A stretch of DNA of 64,000 nucleotides from Brucella pseudintermedia. Its GTDB lineage: Bacteria > Pseudomonadota > Alphaproteobacteria > Rhizobiales > Rhizobiaceae. Location: positions 1-64,000 of the forward strand of contig NZ_WBWE01000004.1 in the NCBI RefSeq assembly GCF_008932435.1. The letters run 5' to 3'. This document shows positions 1 to 8,849 of this stretch, one piece after another. Below the pieces are notes generated by a model. It was not told where the DNA came from. It did no database searches and saw only the letters and a program-made list of their open reading frames with translations. Both the position numbers and the translations under genes were made by a program. Position 1 is the first letter of the stretch. The number at the start of each line of letters is the position of its first letter.

Positions 1-170
1 TCGACACCGACAATGACCGGACCTGGGGTGGTATCGGCGCTGGCGGCACCTATGCCTGGGCCGACAACAAATATGCCGTCTATGGCGAGGGCACAATTAA
101 CACCGCGCTCAACCACTTCGCCGACAGCTACACCCTCAAGGGGACCGTCGGTTTCAAGGTCAAGTGGTAG
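1..170 (+). CDS. C-terminal end of an autotransporter-type outer-membrane barrel protein (partial)
   Basis: The frame is open from base 3 to the TAG at 168-170, and the 5' part lies outside the window. The last 55 residues show alternating polar/aromatic strands ([16 protein letters not shown], then [14 protein letters not shown]) and end in a C-terminal tryptophan. That is typical of the last strand of an outer-membrane beta-barrel, where a terminal aromatic residue is read by the Bam machinery. It most resembles the barrel end of type V autotransporters. The passenger domain cannot be seen, so its function is unknown. A good terminator follows directly. Confidence 0.7.
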   Translation, partial: DTDNDRTWGGIGAGGTYAWADNKYAVYGEGTINTALNHFADSYTLKGTVGFKVKW

Positions 171-206
171 ACCGCCTGACATAGGAAGGACCACCGAAAA
201 ACTTGA

Positions 207-236
207 AGCTCCCGGCTCCACGCCGGGGGCTTTTTG
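207..236 (+). terminator. Rho-independent terminator after the barrel gene
   Basis: Arms AGCTCCCGGC (207-216) and GCCGGGGGCT (222-231) pair over 10 bp with one G-U pair and a 5-base loop. A TTTTT run follows. It sits 37 bp after the barrel stop codon. Confidence 0.85.
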
Positions 237-407
237 CCGCCTCCTCGACACGGCGGACGGCGTTTACTTCGCCATCGCTGGTCGTGACAATTACGGCATT
301 CTCATCGAGGGCGCCACGCTCTCTGATCTTTCTGCTGATGACTTTATCTTCTCCTGAGGCGATTTCGGCTATACGCTGCAGAGGCAAACCCTGAATGTTG
401 GTCGTTC

Positions 408-1232
408 CTAGCGCCTCGCGTTTGTAATAAGGGAGATGGAACGAGCCGCGGCCGTCACGAGAGGCGCATATTTCTCTTCTGCTTCCTCCGGCGTGTAGCG
501 GCTGCGCGATACAGCAATGTTGATCGCACCGTAGGGATGCCCCCGCGCGTCGAGGATGGGCGATGCGAAGGACAGATCGCCGTGGAAATATTCTTCAAAC
601 GCAGTCGCATAGCCTTTGGCCGCCGCCTGTTTGAGCTTGGCGTTCAACTCGTCACGATTCCACGTGGTGTGTGGCGTGTAGGGGTGCAGATGCGACCGGT
701 CCAACACAGCGTTCGCTTCCGCCTCTGACAACGCCGAGAGGATAGCAATGCCGGGTGCCGTGCAATAGGCGGGCAAACGCATGCCGGTGACCACATCGTT
801 GTTCAATACGTGACGGCTCATGAAACGCTGCACGAAAACGATGTCCGTCTCGTCAAGAACCGTCAGATTTACCGTCTCTTCCGTGGTTTTGCTCAAATGA
901 AGGAGATATGGCGTACCGCGTTCGACGAGCACGCTGGCACGACTATAATGATAGGCGAAGTCCAGCGCTTTTACACCGAGTTCGAAACGCTTTGTTTCGC
1001 TGCTTTTCGTCAGATAGCCAAGTTTGGTCAGCGTGTACGTGAACCGTTGGGTTGCAGAAATGTCCAGCCCGGTCTCCTCAGCGATCTGCGACAGGCTGAG
1101 GGTGGGTCTGCTGCCATCAAAGGCCCCCAAGACCCGGAATGCTTTTTCGACTGACTGCACGAGCAGCGGATCGCGATCGTTGCCTACGCTCTCGCCGTCT
1201 GATTTCACTGACTTTTCTGCTTTGCGTACCAT
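408..1232 (-). CDS. IclR-family transcriptional regulator
   Basis: A 274-aa protein of normal IclR length. A winged helix-turn-helix lies near residues 30-95 (SQIAEETGLDISATQRFTYT), followed by the IclR effector-binding domain (about 105-270). ATG at 1230-1232 is preferred over an in-frame TTG just upstream. The gene diverges from the crotonase/ABC-transporter genes that start at 1387. The 150-bp gap between them holds two near-identical palindromes (1300-1314 and 1336-1350) that are good operator candidates. IclR proteins usually control an adjacent catabolic operon and respond to a pathway metabolite. Here the likely target is the amine/acyl-CoA island to the right; that link is inferred from position. 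Confidence 0.9.
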   Translation of the reverse strand: MVRKAEKSVKSDGESVGNDRDPLLVQSVEKAFRVLGAFDGSRPTLSLSQIAEETGLDISATQRFTYTLTKLGYLTKSSETKRFELGVKALDFAYHYSRASVLVERGTPYLLHLSKTTEETVNLTVLDETDIVFVQRFMSRHVLNNDVVTGMRLPAYCTAPGIAILSALSEAEANAVLDRSHLHPYTPHTTWNRDELNAKLKQAAAKGYATAFEEYFHGDLSFASPILDARGHPYGAINIAVSRSRYTPEEAEEKYAPLVTAAARSISLITNARR

Positions 1233-1294
1233 CAAAAACCCGCCTGAGATAATCGTCGATTAATAGCAGAATGATCAAGAATCTGAAAAGACAC

Positions 1295-1350
1295 TTGACA
1301 TTGTAATACAATAAAATCACCATAACATAATACTTATTGCAATGCAATAA
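1295..1350. promoter_or_regulatory. Divergent promoter region with paired palindromic operators
   Basis: Two copies of ATTGYAATRCAATAA, at 1300-1314 and 1336-1350, are palindromes about an odd centre and lie 36 bp apart centre to centre. A TTGACA -35-like box (1295-1300) abuts the first copy. The spacing of the two sites and their place between a divergent iclR and its presumed target suggest an IclR operator pair. The -10 box is not clear; CATAAC at 1321 would be at a long 20-bp spacing. Confidence 0.5.
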
Positions 1351-1386
1351 TAAAGTGGCAAGCGCATAACCCCAAGGGAGAACACA

Positions 1387-2160
1387 ATGGATCGCTTTAT
1401 CCTGACCGAGCGTCGCGGCGAGGTCGGCATCATCACGCTCAATCGTCCGCACATTCTCAATGCCTGGCACAGCGCGATGCGCCGCCAGCTCATTGAGGCA
1501 TTCGATGTGTTTGAAGGAGATAACGATATCCGGGCGATCGTGCTGACGGGAGCGGGTGACCGTGCGTTCAGCGCTGGTCAGGATCTCAATGAAACCCGGA
1601 CGTTCGATGCTGAGCACGGCAAGGAATGGGTTGGCGAATGGGAACGCCTTTATGATCGTATGCGTTCGCTTTCCAAACCGCTGATCGCAGCGCTGAATGG
1701 GGTTGCCGCCGGGTCGGCCTTTCAGGTCGCGCTTCTCTGCGATTTCCGTATTGGCCACCCCGGCGTCCGCATGGGCCAACCGGAGATCAATTCCGGCATC
1801 GCCAGCACCACCGGTCCGTGGATCATGCGGGAGATCATTGGCCTCGCCCGCACCATCGACCTGACGCTGAGCGGCCGCCTGATGGATTCCGACGAATGCC
1901 GCGCCATCGGCATCATAAATCGCATCGTTGATCAGTCCAAGGTTCTGGATGAAGCTGTCGCGCTCGGACGGGAACTCGGCGCCAAGCCGCCGGTGGCCAT
2001 GCGCCTTAACAAGCAGCGCTTCCGCGAAATGACGGAAGAAGGTTTCCGCGACTGTCTGGCTGCCGGATCGCGCATCCAGAAGGAAGCCTATGCATCGGGC
2101 GAGCCGGCCCGCATGATGGAGCAGTTTCTCGCCGAGCGTGCGGCCCGCAAGGCGTCCTGA
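1387..2160 (+). CDS. Enoyl-CoA hydratase/isomerase (crotonase) family protein, CaiD-like
   Basis: A 257-aa single-domain crotonase with an AAGGGAG ribosome site 7 bp before the ATG. The oxyanion-hole segment AFSAGQDL is at 60-67 and the second signature, GVAAGSAFQVALLCD, at 105-119. QPEINSG (131-137) carries the glutamate equivalent to Glu164 of rat mitochondrial hydratase. The position matching Glu144, 20 residues earlier, is Gln113. That loss argues against an ordinary two-glutamate syn-hydratase and allows isomerase, racemase-like or other CoA-thioester chemistry. With the ligase at 6302 it probably acts on a CoA ester of the imported substrate. The family is certain; the reaction is not. 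Confidence 0.88.
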   Translation: MDRFILTERRGEVGIITLNRPHILNAWHSAMRRQLIEAFDVFEGDNDIRAIVLTGAGDRAFSAGQDLNETRTFDAEHGKEWVGEWERLYDRMRSLSKPLIAALNGVAAGSAFQVALLCDFRIGHPGVRMGQPEINSGIASTTGPWIMREIIGLARTIDLTLSGRLMDSDECRAIGIINRIVDQSKVLDEAVALGRELGAKPPVAMRLNKQRFREMTEEGFRDCLAAGSRIQKEAYASGEPARMMEQFLAERAARKAS

Positions 2161-2172
2161 CCAGCCAATTGC

Positions 2173-2197
2173 CGCCCGCCCCGAAACGGGGCGGGCG
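2173..2197 (+). other. Strong GC stem-loop between crotonase and binding-protein genes
   Basis: A perfect 11-bp stem (CGCCCGCCCCG pairing with 2187-2197) with an AAA loop. There is no T-run, so it is more likely a processing or stability element or partial terminator than a full stop. It would allow separate expression of the binding protein that follows. Confidence 0.6.
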
Positions 2198-2240
2198 ACT
2201 TGACATCGCATAACTGAATGACATGCCGGAGGGAAAAACA

Positions 2241-3317
2241 ATGAAAAATGGGAAGACGATTACAATTCATCGCCGGGATTTGCTGAAGCTCGGAGGCGGG
2301 CTTGGCATAGCACTTGCCGCACCGGCCATTCTCACGCGTCGCGCCGCAGCAGCCGAGCAACTGACGGTCGCCGATCCGGGTGGTCCTTACAGCCCCGGCT
2401 ATCGCAAGGCTTTTTACGATCCTTTTGAAAAGGCGACGGGTATCCAGGTCGTCAACGTGGCGCGCGATGCCGAACCGACAGCGCAGTTTCGCGCCATGGT
2501 GGAGACCGGTTCCTATAGCTGGGATGTGTGCACACTGACACTGTCGGCGCGCGATATCCTCCAGAAACGCGATCTGCTTGAGCCGATCGGTATCGTTGCC
2601 GCCGATGCTCCGGGCCTGATGCCGGATTCTCTGACCGAGGTCTGGCTTGGTGTCGATGTCTATTCAACGATAATGGCCTATCGCACCGACAAATTTGATG
2701 ATGCGGCGGCGCCGAAATCCTGGGCGGATTTCTGGAACGTCGAGAAATTTCCGGGCCGAAGGTCGTTGCGCAAGAATCCGATCGATACGCTGGAACAGGC
2801 ATTGCTCGCCGACGGCGTTCCGCTCGACAAGCTTTATCCGCTCGATGTCGAACGCGCCTATGCCAGCCTTGAAAAGATCAAACCGCATGTGGATGTCTGG
2901 TGGACGGGCGGCGCCCAGTCGAGCCAGCTTATCCAGAGCGGCGAAGTGGACATGATCGCTTTGTGGAACGCACGTGCGCAAGCCGTCATCGACGGCGGCG
3001 CTCCGGTGAAAATCGGCTGGAACCAAGGCCTCTATTCCATCGAAGGCTGGGGTATCCCGAAAGGATCGCCGCGCGCCGAAATTGCGCGCCAGTTCGTCAA
3101 GTTCTGCACCGAACCGAAGCAGCAGGCGCTGTTCACGGAATTCCTTGCTTACGGCCCGACCAACCTGAAGGCCTATGAGCATATTCCCGCAGAACGCGCA
3201 TCGTCGCTGCCGACCTTCGAGGCCAATCTGAAACAGATGAGCATCGCCAGCGAAGACTGGTGGAGCGCCAATCGGTCGGAAATGACCGAGCGCTTCAATG
3301 CCTGGATACTCGGCTAG
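2241..3317 (+). CDS. ABC transporter substrate-binding protein, spermidine/putrescine type, Tat-exported
   Basis: A 358-aa extracellular solute-binding protein of the PotD/PotF group. The ATG at 2241 has GGAGGG 7 bp upstream; the earlier ATG at 2223 has no good site. The N-terminus carries a twin-arginine motif (HRRDLLKLGGG, about residues 10-20), a hydrophobic stretch and an A-rich cleavage region near residue 38, so export through Tat is likely. The mature part begins EQLTVADPGGPYSPGYRKAF, as in polyamine-type binding proteins. An ATPase and a fused permease follow on the same strand. Transporters of this class also carry betaines and amino-acid derivatives, and the surrounding enzymes favour such a substrate over polyamines. 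Substrate is inferred only. Confidence 0.88.
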   Translation: MKNGKTITIHRRDLLKLGGGLGIALAAPAILTRRAAAAEQLTVADPGGPYSPGYRKAFYDPFEKATGIQVVNVARDAEPTAQFRAMVETGSYSWDVCTLTLSARDILQKRDLLEPIGIVAADAPGLMPDSLTEVWLGVDVYSTIMAYRTDKFDDAAAPKSWADFWNVEKFPGRRSLRKNPIDTLEQALLADGVPLDKLYPLDVERAYASLEKIKPHVDVWWTGGAQSSQLIQSGEVDMIALWNARAQAVIDGGAPVKIGWNQGLYSIEGWGIPKGSPRAEIARQFVKFCTEPKQQALFTEFLAYGPTNLKAYEHIPAERASSLPTFEANLKQMSIASEDWWSANRSEMTERFNAWILG

Positions 3318-3439
3318 GCTGTACTCGGGCAAAGCCGAACCGGGGCGGCCAACAAGGTCTCCCTGACTGCACAATATCAAATAACAAAAGGTGGAGCAGC
3401 GACCGGCAGGCCGCTGGCTCCGGGTTTAAAGGGAACGAC

Positions 3440-4519
3440 ATGCTTGCCAAACCCGAACAGGCTCTTCAGCCGAAACTTCTCGTTGACGGACTATCCAAGC
3501 GTTACGGCGAAACCATCGCGCTCAAACCGACAAATATTGCGGTGCAGCCGGGCGAGTTTCTGACGCTTCTTGGACCTTCGGGTTCCGGCAAGACGACGCT
3601 ACTTCAGATGATCAGCGGTCTCGTTATGCCAAGCGAAGGCCGTCTCTTCATCGACGGCAAGGATGAAACGGATACGCCGGTGCACAGGCGCGATATTGGC
3701 CTTGTTTTCCAGCATTACGCTTTGTTTCCGCATCTCACCGTCGAGGAAAACATAGCCTTTCCGCTGAAAATGCGTGGCCAGAAGTCTGCCGATGTAAAGG
3801 CACAGGTGCAACGTACGCTGGAAATGGTGCAGCTCGCTCACCTGGCATCACGCTTTCCGCGCGAACTTTCGGGCGGTCAGCAACAGCGCGTGGCTCTCGC
3901 CCGCTGCTTTGTCTATCAGCCTTCCATCATCCTCATGGATGAACCGCTGGGAGCACTCGACAAGAAGTTGCGTGAGCATATGCAATTCGAAATCAAGCGG
4001 TTGCATCGCCAGACCGGCGCGACCATTGTCTATGTGACGCATGATCAGGAGGAAGCGCTTGCTCTTTCGGATCGTATTTGCTTGATGAACCATGCAATGG
4101 TTGAGCAGATCGCGCCGCCGCAGGAAATCTATTCCCGTCCCACGACTGCCTTTGCTGCCGACTTTATCGGAATTTCCAATATATTCCGCGGCCATATCGA
4201 AGTGAGCAGTGACGGTCGAAAGCACCTCTCGACAAAGAATGCAAAGCTTCTCCTTGATAAGGCATGCGACGTCCATGATGGCGAGATGGCGCTCGTGGTG
4301 CGGCCCGAGCATATGGAACTCGGCGACGCCGGTGCAAACCGTGTCGGCGGTCGGGTAGCGGAAGTGGTCTATGCGGGTTCCGAGACGCGTGTATTGGTGG
4401 ATGCCGCAGAAGCGCGTCTGTTGACGGTGCGCGTATTACCGGGACAGCCGATCCCGGCGCTGGGCGAAAACGTTACTCTGAGCTGGCAGCCGGAAGCGGC
4501 TGTTCTGGTGACGCCATGA
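3440..4519 (+). CDS. ABC transporter ATP-binding protein, PotA-like
   Basis: A 359-aa ATPase. Walker A GPSGSGKTT is at 45-53, the signature LSGGQQQR near 148, Walker B ILMDEP near 170 and the switch histidine in VTHDQEEA near 200. A C-terminal TOBE-like regulatory domain (about 280-355) is typical of the spermidine/putrescine/iron class. The start at 3440 has AAAGGGA upstream; in-frame codons before it have no binding site. Its end overlaps the permease start by four bases (ATGA), so the two are translationally coupled. It powers import of the ligand bound by the protein encoded just upstream. Confidence 0.93.
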   Translation: MLAKPEQALQPKLLVDGLSKRYGETIALKPTNIAVQPGEFLTLLGPSGSGKTTLLQMISGLVMPSEGRLFIDGKDETDTPVHRRDIGLVFQHYALFPHLTVEENIAFPLKMRGQKSADVKAQVQRTLEMVQLAHLASRFPRELSGGQQQRVALARCFVYQPSIILMDEPLGALDKKLREHMQFEIKRLHRQTGATIVYVTHDQEEALALSDRICLMNHAMVEQIAPPQEIYSRPTTAFAADFIGISNIFRGHIEVSSDGRKHLSTKNAKLLLDKACDVHDGEMALVVRPEHMELGDAGANRVGGRVAEVVYAGSETRVLVDAAEARLLTVRVLPGQPIPALGENVTLSWQPEAAVLVTP

Positions 4520-6282
4520 GTATCGCTGCGGTTTCCCAAGCGGGCGCGAAGACGCGTTTCCGTTACCGTTTCGGTCCGCTGTGGCTGGCTGTGCCGGGAC
4601 TCGCCTTCCTGATTATCTTCTTCCTCGTCCCCGTTGCGCGGTTGATGGGCCTTAGCCTGGAAGATGCGGATACCGGAGCGATTACCGGTGCGCATTATAC
4701 GCGAATTTTCGACACGGACGTCTATTTTCGTGTTTTGCTTATCACGTTTCGCATTGCAGCCCTGACGACGATGTTCTCGCTCCTATTCGGCTACCCGCTC
4801 GCCTATTGGCTTTCGCGTCTGCCGGAACGCAAGCGTGGCATGATGATTTTGCTGGTCATGGTGCCGTTCTGGACGAGCTATCTCGTGAAGAGTTTTGCGT
4901 GGGTTATTCTTCTTGGACGTACAGGGGTTATCAATCAGCTTGGCCTCGGTTCGGGCGTGATAGGCTCACCGCTCGAAATGCTGCATAATGAGTTCGGCGT
5001 CATGATAGGCATGGTTCATGCCATGCTGCCGCTTGCCGTATTGACCATGCTGCCGGTCATGAGCGGGATCGACCGCAGGCTGACGCAGGCTTCGGGCACG
5101 CTGGGGGCGGATTCGGCCAAGAGTTTCTGGCTGGTTTATTTCCCGTTATCCCTGTCGGGTGCGGCTGCGGCCGGGCTCCTCACCTTCATTTCTTCCCTCG
5201 GCTTCTTTATCGTTCCAGCCCTTCTGGGCGGGCGCCAGCAGACCATGCTTGCACAGTTGATTATCGTCCAGGTACAGGAAATCCTGAACTGGGCCTTCGC
5301 GGGGGCGCTAGCTGCCATGATGCTGATAGCAGCCCTTGTCACATGCTGGGTCTATGATCGCGTCTTCGGCCTTTCGAGCCTTTCAGGTGATACGGGGGCT
5401 GCACACAAGGGCAAGAATGGTATTCTGCGAAATACCGGCTTGCGCGTTCTCGAAGTCTGCGCGCTTGCATCCAGCCGCATTGCAACGGCTATCCGTACTT
5501 TGCTCGGACAAGCCATCACGAAGCGCCTATTGGGAATTTACTGCTTTCTGTCGTGCGCATTTCTGATGTTGCCGACGCTGATCGTTATCCCGATTGCATT
5601 CACCAGCTCGCAGTTTCTGGAATTTCCGCCTCCCGGTTTCAGTCTCGATTGGTTCCGTGCCTATTTCACCTCCGATCTCTGGTTATCGGCAACCGTGCGA
5701 TCTTTCGGTGTGGCCTTTGCAACGGCAATCTTCGCGACGGTCATCGGCGGCTTTGCGGCACTGGCGCTCGCGCGCTCGCGGTCGCGTTGGGCCGGGCTGA
5801 TCTTCGCCTTTTTCCTCGCCCCCATGATCGTTCCGCGTATCGTCATAGCGGTGGGCCTGTTTTATCTGTTCGCCCAGATTGGTCTCGTGGCCACCAATAC
5901 CGGTCTCGTGATCGGCCATACGGTGCTGGCTTTGCCCTTTGCTTTCGTTGCGATTGCCGCGATCCTGAAAAGCTATGACTGGCGTCTCGATCAGGCCGCG
6001 GCCACGCTCGGTGCGAACAAGGCACAGGCGCTGCGTTTTGTCACCGTACCGCTCATCCGCAGCGGGCTGACGGCGGCGTTCCTCTTCGCCTTCATTACCT
6101 CCTTCGATGAACTGACGGTCGCAATCTTTGTCAGCGGCGGCATCAAGACCACCCTGCCCAAGCAGATGTGGGACGACATGATCCTCCAACTCAATCCGAC
6201 GCTCGCCGCTGTATCGGTGGTCGTCTTCCTCATCGTCACAACGCTTCTTCTGGCGGCGGAAAAACTCCGCCGCTCCTCCTGA
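4516..6282 (+). CDS. ABC transporter permease, PotB- and PotC-like modules fused in one chain
   Basis: At 588 aa this is about twice the usual permease length, and it contains two complete modules. Module 1 (about 20-285) has an EAA-type loop (SGTLGADSAKSFWLVYFPLS) that docks the ATPase. Module 2 (about 340-588) has its own loop (AATLGANKAQALRFVTVPLI). Spermidine/putrescine systems normally encode these as two genes; fusions are known for Fe3+ FbpB/SfuB-type permeases and some related importers. The linker region lies around residues 285-340. The gene overlaps the ATPase gene by ATGA, and the acyl-CoA ligase follows within 20 bp, so import and activation of the substrate are co-transcribed. 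Confidence 0.92.
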   Translation: MSIAAVSQAGAKTRFRYRFGPLWLAVPGLAFLIIFFLVPVARLMGLSLEDADTGAITGAHYTRIFDTDVYFRVLLITFRIAALTTMFSLLFGYPLAYWLSRLPERKRGMMILLVMVPFWTSYLVKSFAWVILLGRTGVINQLGLGSGVIGSPLEMLHNEFGVMIGMVHAMLPLAVLTMLPVMSGIDRRLTQASGTLGADSAKSFWLVYFPLSLSGAAAAGLLTFISSLGFFIVPALLGGRQQTMLAQLIIVQVQEILNWAFAGALAAMMLIAALVTCWVYDRVFGLSSLSGDTGAAHKGKNGILRNTGLRVLEVCALASSRIATAIRTLLGQAITKRLLGIYCFLSCAFLMLPTLIVIPIAFTSSQFLEFPPPGFSLDWFRAYFTSDLWLSATVRSFGVAFATAIFATVIGGFAALALARSRSRWAGLIFAFFLAPMIVPRIVIAVGLFYLFAQIGLVATNTGLVIGHTVLALPFAFVAIAAILKSYDWRLDQAAATLGANKAQALRFVTVPLIRSGLTAAFLFAFITSFDELTVAIFVSGGIKTTLPKQMWDDMILQLNPTLAAVSVVVFLIVTTLLLAAEKLRRSS

Positions 6283-6301
6283 TCAAAACAGAGTGCCTCC
6301 C

Positions 6302-7846
6302 ATGACTGTGAAATTTGAAGGTTTCCTCGGAAGCTTCCTAAGCAAGGCTGCGCAAAAGCCGGACCAGAATTTTGCACTTTTCAATGGCCAGCCGATCACC
6401 TTTGCCGCCATTGACCGCCAATCTGCAGCACTTGCGGCACATCTCAACGCGCGCGGGCTAAAGCACGGGGACCGCGCTGCCGTGATGATGCGCAACTCCA
6501 AACTTTCCTTGGCAGTGTTGTTCGGCCTTGCCCGGGCCGGCATTGTCTGGGTGCCTGTCAATGCGCAGCAGCGAGGCGAGGGGCTGCGCTACATTCTGGA
6601 ACATTGTGAACCCGGTGTGGTCATCTGCGATCCGGATGCCCAGGAAACAATTCGCGAATGCGGCGCGGAAGTGCCAGCGCATGCCTTCATCCTGACCTCC
6701 GGTGAAGGATCGTTGCAGGAGATCGTCGCGCAAGGCGCCTCAAGCCACGGCGAAGAATTGCCGGCTGCAGGTGATCTCTTCGCAATCATGTATACATCCG
6801 GTACGACCGGGCGGCCAAAGGGTGTACTTGTTACCCACGGCATGATGCGTCTTGCTGGAGAAGCCGTACGGCAACTGACCTTGGTGCACCCGGGCGACGT
6901 ATTTTTTGTCTGGGAACCGCTTTATCATATCGGCGGTGCGCAGCTCATTGTTCTGCCCACGCTGGAAGACGTCACGCTCGCGATGGTCGACCGGTTCAGT
7001 GCCAGCCGTTTTTGGGCACAGGTCCGCAAATATGGCGCGACCCATATCCATTATCTGGGCGGAATCCTGCAAATACTGCTGAAGCAGCCGGAAAGCGCTT
7101 CCGATCGGGATCACTCGGTGCGCATAGCCTGGGGCGGTGGCTGTCCGAAGGAAGTCTGGCCGCTTTTCCGCGACCGCTTCGGGGTGGAAATGCGCGAATG
7201 CTATGGCATGACCGAAGCTTCGAGCATCACCACCTGCAACGATAACGGGACCGTCGGCGCCGTTGGCAAGCCAATGCCGTGGTTCACGGTTGAGCTTTTG
7301 GACGAAACCGGAAAACCCGTTGCAAAGGGTGAAAAAGGTGAGATCGTTGTGCGGTCTTCCATTGAGGGCGCCTTGTTCCGCGGATATTTGCGCAATCCCG
7401 AAGCGACCGAGAAGACGCTGCGCAACGGTGCGCTTCATACGGGCGATTCCGGTTCCTTCGATGCGGATGGCAATCTCTGGTTCCATGGTCGCCTGACCGA
7501 TAGTGTACGCTGCAAGGGCGAGAATGTTTCCGCATGGGAAGTGGAGCATATAGCCGGAGCCTATCCAACGGTAGAAGACTGCGCGATTATCGGCGTTGCC
7601 GCCGAAATCGGCGAGCAGGACATAAAGCTGTTCGTCAAGCCGAAATCCGGTTGCGAAGTCGATCCGGCGGCACTTTCGGCATGGCTGACGAGCCGTCTCG
7701 CGGCCTATCAGAATCCACGTTACATCGCGGTGATCGATGAGTTTGAGCGCACGCCCAGCCAGCGCATCATGAAGCACAAACTGTCAAGGGAGCTTGGCGA
7801 TTGCTGGGACCGATATGAGGCAGCGAGCGCTGTCCGAAAGAGCTGA
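6302..7846 (+). CDS. AMP-forming acyl-CoA ligase, CaiC-like
   Basis: A 514-aa member of the ANL adenylate-forming superfamily. The phosphate loop MYTSGTTGRPKGV is near 163-175, the A5 motif YGMTEAS near 300, the hinge/A8 region GRLTDSVRCKGENVS near 400 and the C-terminal catalytic lysine region RIMKHKL near 488. It would activate a carboxylic acid to the acyl-AMP and then the CoA thioester. It resembles carnitine/crotonobetaine-CoA ligases in length and N-terminal layout, but other small carboxylates are possible. ATG 6302 is preferred; a GTG at 6293 is an alternative. It is the last gene of the operon 2241-7846, straight after the importer, which suggests the imported compound is its substrate. 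Confidence 0.88.
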   Translation: MTVKFEGFLGSFLSKAAQKPDQNFALFNGQPITFAAIDRQSAALAAHLNARGLKHGDRAAVMMRNSKLSLAVLFGLARAGIVWVPVNAQQRGEGLRYILEHCEPGVVICDPDAQETIRECGAEVPAHAFILTSGEGSLQEIVAQGASSHGEELPAAGDLFAIMYTSGTTGRPKGVLVTHGMMRLAGEAVRQLTLVHPGDVFFVWEPLYHIGGAQLIVLPTLEDVTLAMVDRFSASRFWAQVRKYGATHIHYLGGILQILLKQPESASDRDHSVRIAWGGGCPKEVWPLFRDRFGVEMRECYGMTEASSITTCNDNGTVGAVGKPMPWFTVELLDETGKPVAKGEKGEIVVRSSIEGALFRGYLRNPEATEKTLRNGALHTGDSGSFDADGNLWFHGRLTDSVRCKGENVSAWEVEHIAGAYPTVEDCAIIGVAAEIGEQDIKLFVKPKSGCEVDPAALSAWLTSRLAAYQNPRYIAVIDEFERTPSQRIMKHKLSRELGDCWDRYEAASAVRKS

Positions 7847-8213
7847 AAAACGCAAAGGTTCCCCCGGACGCGGTAATCCTGTTCATGCTCTAAACGGTGG
7901 GGAGGCTGCAAGCGGAATGGCGGCTCTTTGATCCGCGAGCGCTGGCAGTCAACCGCCGTTGTTACGGAAGCAACGCAGAGTTCCTTCTCCCGAGGCTGGT
8001 ACTTCAATCCAAACTGAAGCACAGCGCGTATGGAGAAAAACAAGGAGGCCCGCGTGAAGGGGAATACTAAATTTGCGATGCGTCATATCTGATTGCACGC
8101 ATTCGTACTGGCAATCATCTGTATTTCGGAACTGATCGGCATTCATAAAATATCCATCGGCATCCCTGGCGTCATCCTCAATCCGAATATCCTGAAGGTG
8201 ACCGGGACAACTT
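7847..8213. other. Intergenic region between convergent ligase and TetR genes
   Basis: The 367 bp hold no convincing gene; short open frames here lack ribosome sites and family resemblance. A 7-bp hairpin with a TTC loop (GACAACT, 8206-8222) overlaps the end of the tetR gene and may help terminate it. Nothing else is visible. Confidence 0.4.
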
Positions 8214-8840
8214 TCAGTTGTCGGAAAGAGAGGTATCCAGAACCTTTTCAATCATTTCTTCTGCAAGTTCCACAAACATATCCGTTTTCTCGCGCGTTCG
8301 ATCAAGGCAAGCTTCCAGCCATAGGCCATCCAGAATGGCGTGCACACAAATGGCAGCGCGTTCGATTTCCGCAGGTGTGAACTCTCGCCCTTGTGCAGTG
8401 AATACTTCGGCGAGCAGCGGCTCGGTTGCCCGGCGAAGATTTGCATAGCTTTCATCTCGCACCGCCATAATCATCGGGTCCACGCGATTCTGGCTGATGA
8501 ACGTGGCCCAAAGCGACAGCATCCGATCATCGGAAGCCTCACCTTCCAGCGTTGCCCTGATGAATTGCAGTAGCCGCTGCTGCGGTTTCCCCTCTCGCCC
8601 TTCCAATATTGCCATGCTGGAGGCGGTGATCAACTCCATTGTACGACGATAAGCTTCGACGATGAGATTGGCTTTATTTTCAAAGTGATGGCGTATCAGC
8701 CCGTTCGTTACACCGGCGCGAGCTGCAACTGCGCGCACGGTCGTCGCCTGAATTCCGACCTCGGATATACATTCCAATGTCGCTTCAATCAGTTCGCGAC
8801 GGCGTTCGCTTTCTGGGGCGCGTTTGAACAGGCTCGGCAT
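8214..8840 (-). CDS. TetR-family transcriptional regulator, BetI-like
   Basis: A 208-aa TetR protein. The N-terminal helix-turn-helix (about 15-60) reads TLECISEVGIQATTVRAVAA then AGVTNGLIRHHFENK, the classic recognition helix region. The rest is a helical ligand-binding domain. The length and the segment LIRHHFENKANLIVEAYR resemble BetI, the choline-responsive repressor. ATG 8840 is used; an in-frame TTG lies 9 bases before it, too close to AAGGAG. It diverges from the flavoprotein gene at 9263, and a perfect 28-bp palindrome (8905-8932) 65 bp upstream of its start is a likely operator for it. An amine or quaternary-ammonium inducer would fit the neighbours; this is inferred. Confidence 0.88.
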   Translation of the reverse strand: MPSLFKRAPESERRRELIEATLECISEVGIQATTVRAVAARAGVTNGLIRHHFENKANLIVEAYRRTMELITASSMAILEGREGKPQQRLLQFIRATLEGEASDDRMLSLWATFISQNRVDPMIMAVRDESYANLRRATEPLLAEVFTAQGREFTPAEIERAAICVHAILDGLWLEACLDRTREKTDMFVELAEEMIEKVLDTSLSDN

Positions 8841-8849
8841 GAAGCGCAA

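Noticed and set aside
1117-2241. Minus-strand open frame of 374 aa
   Set aside because: It lies antisense to the crotonase gene, which has clear family motifs and a ribosome site. It is a shadow of GC-rich codon bias.
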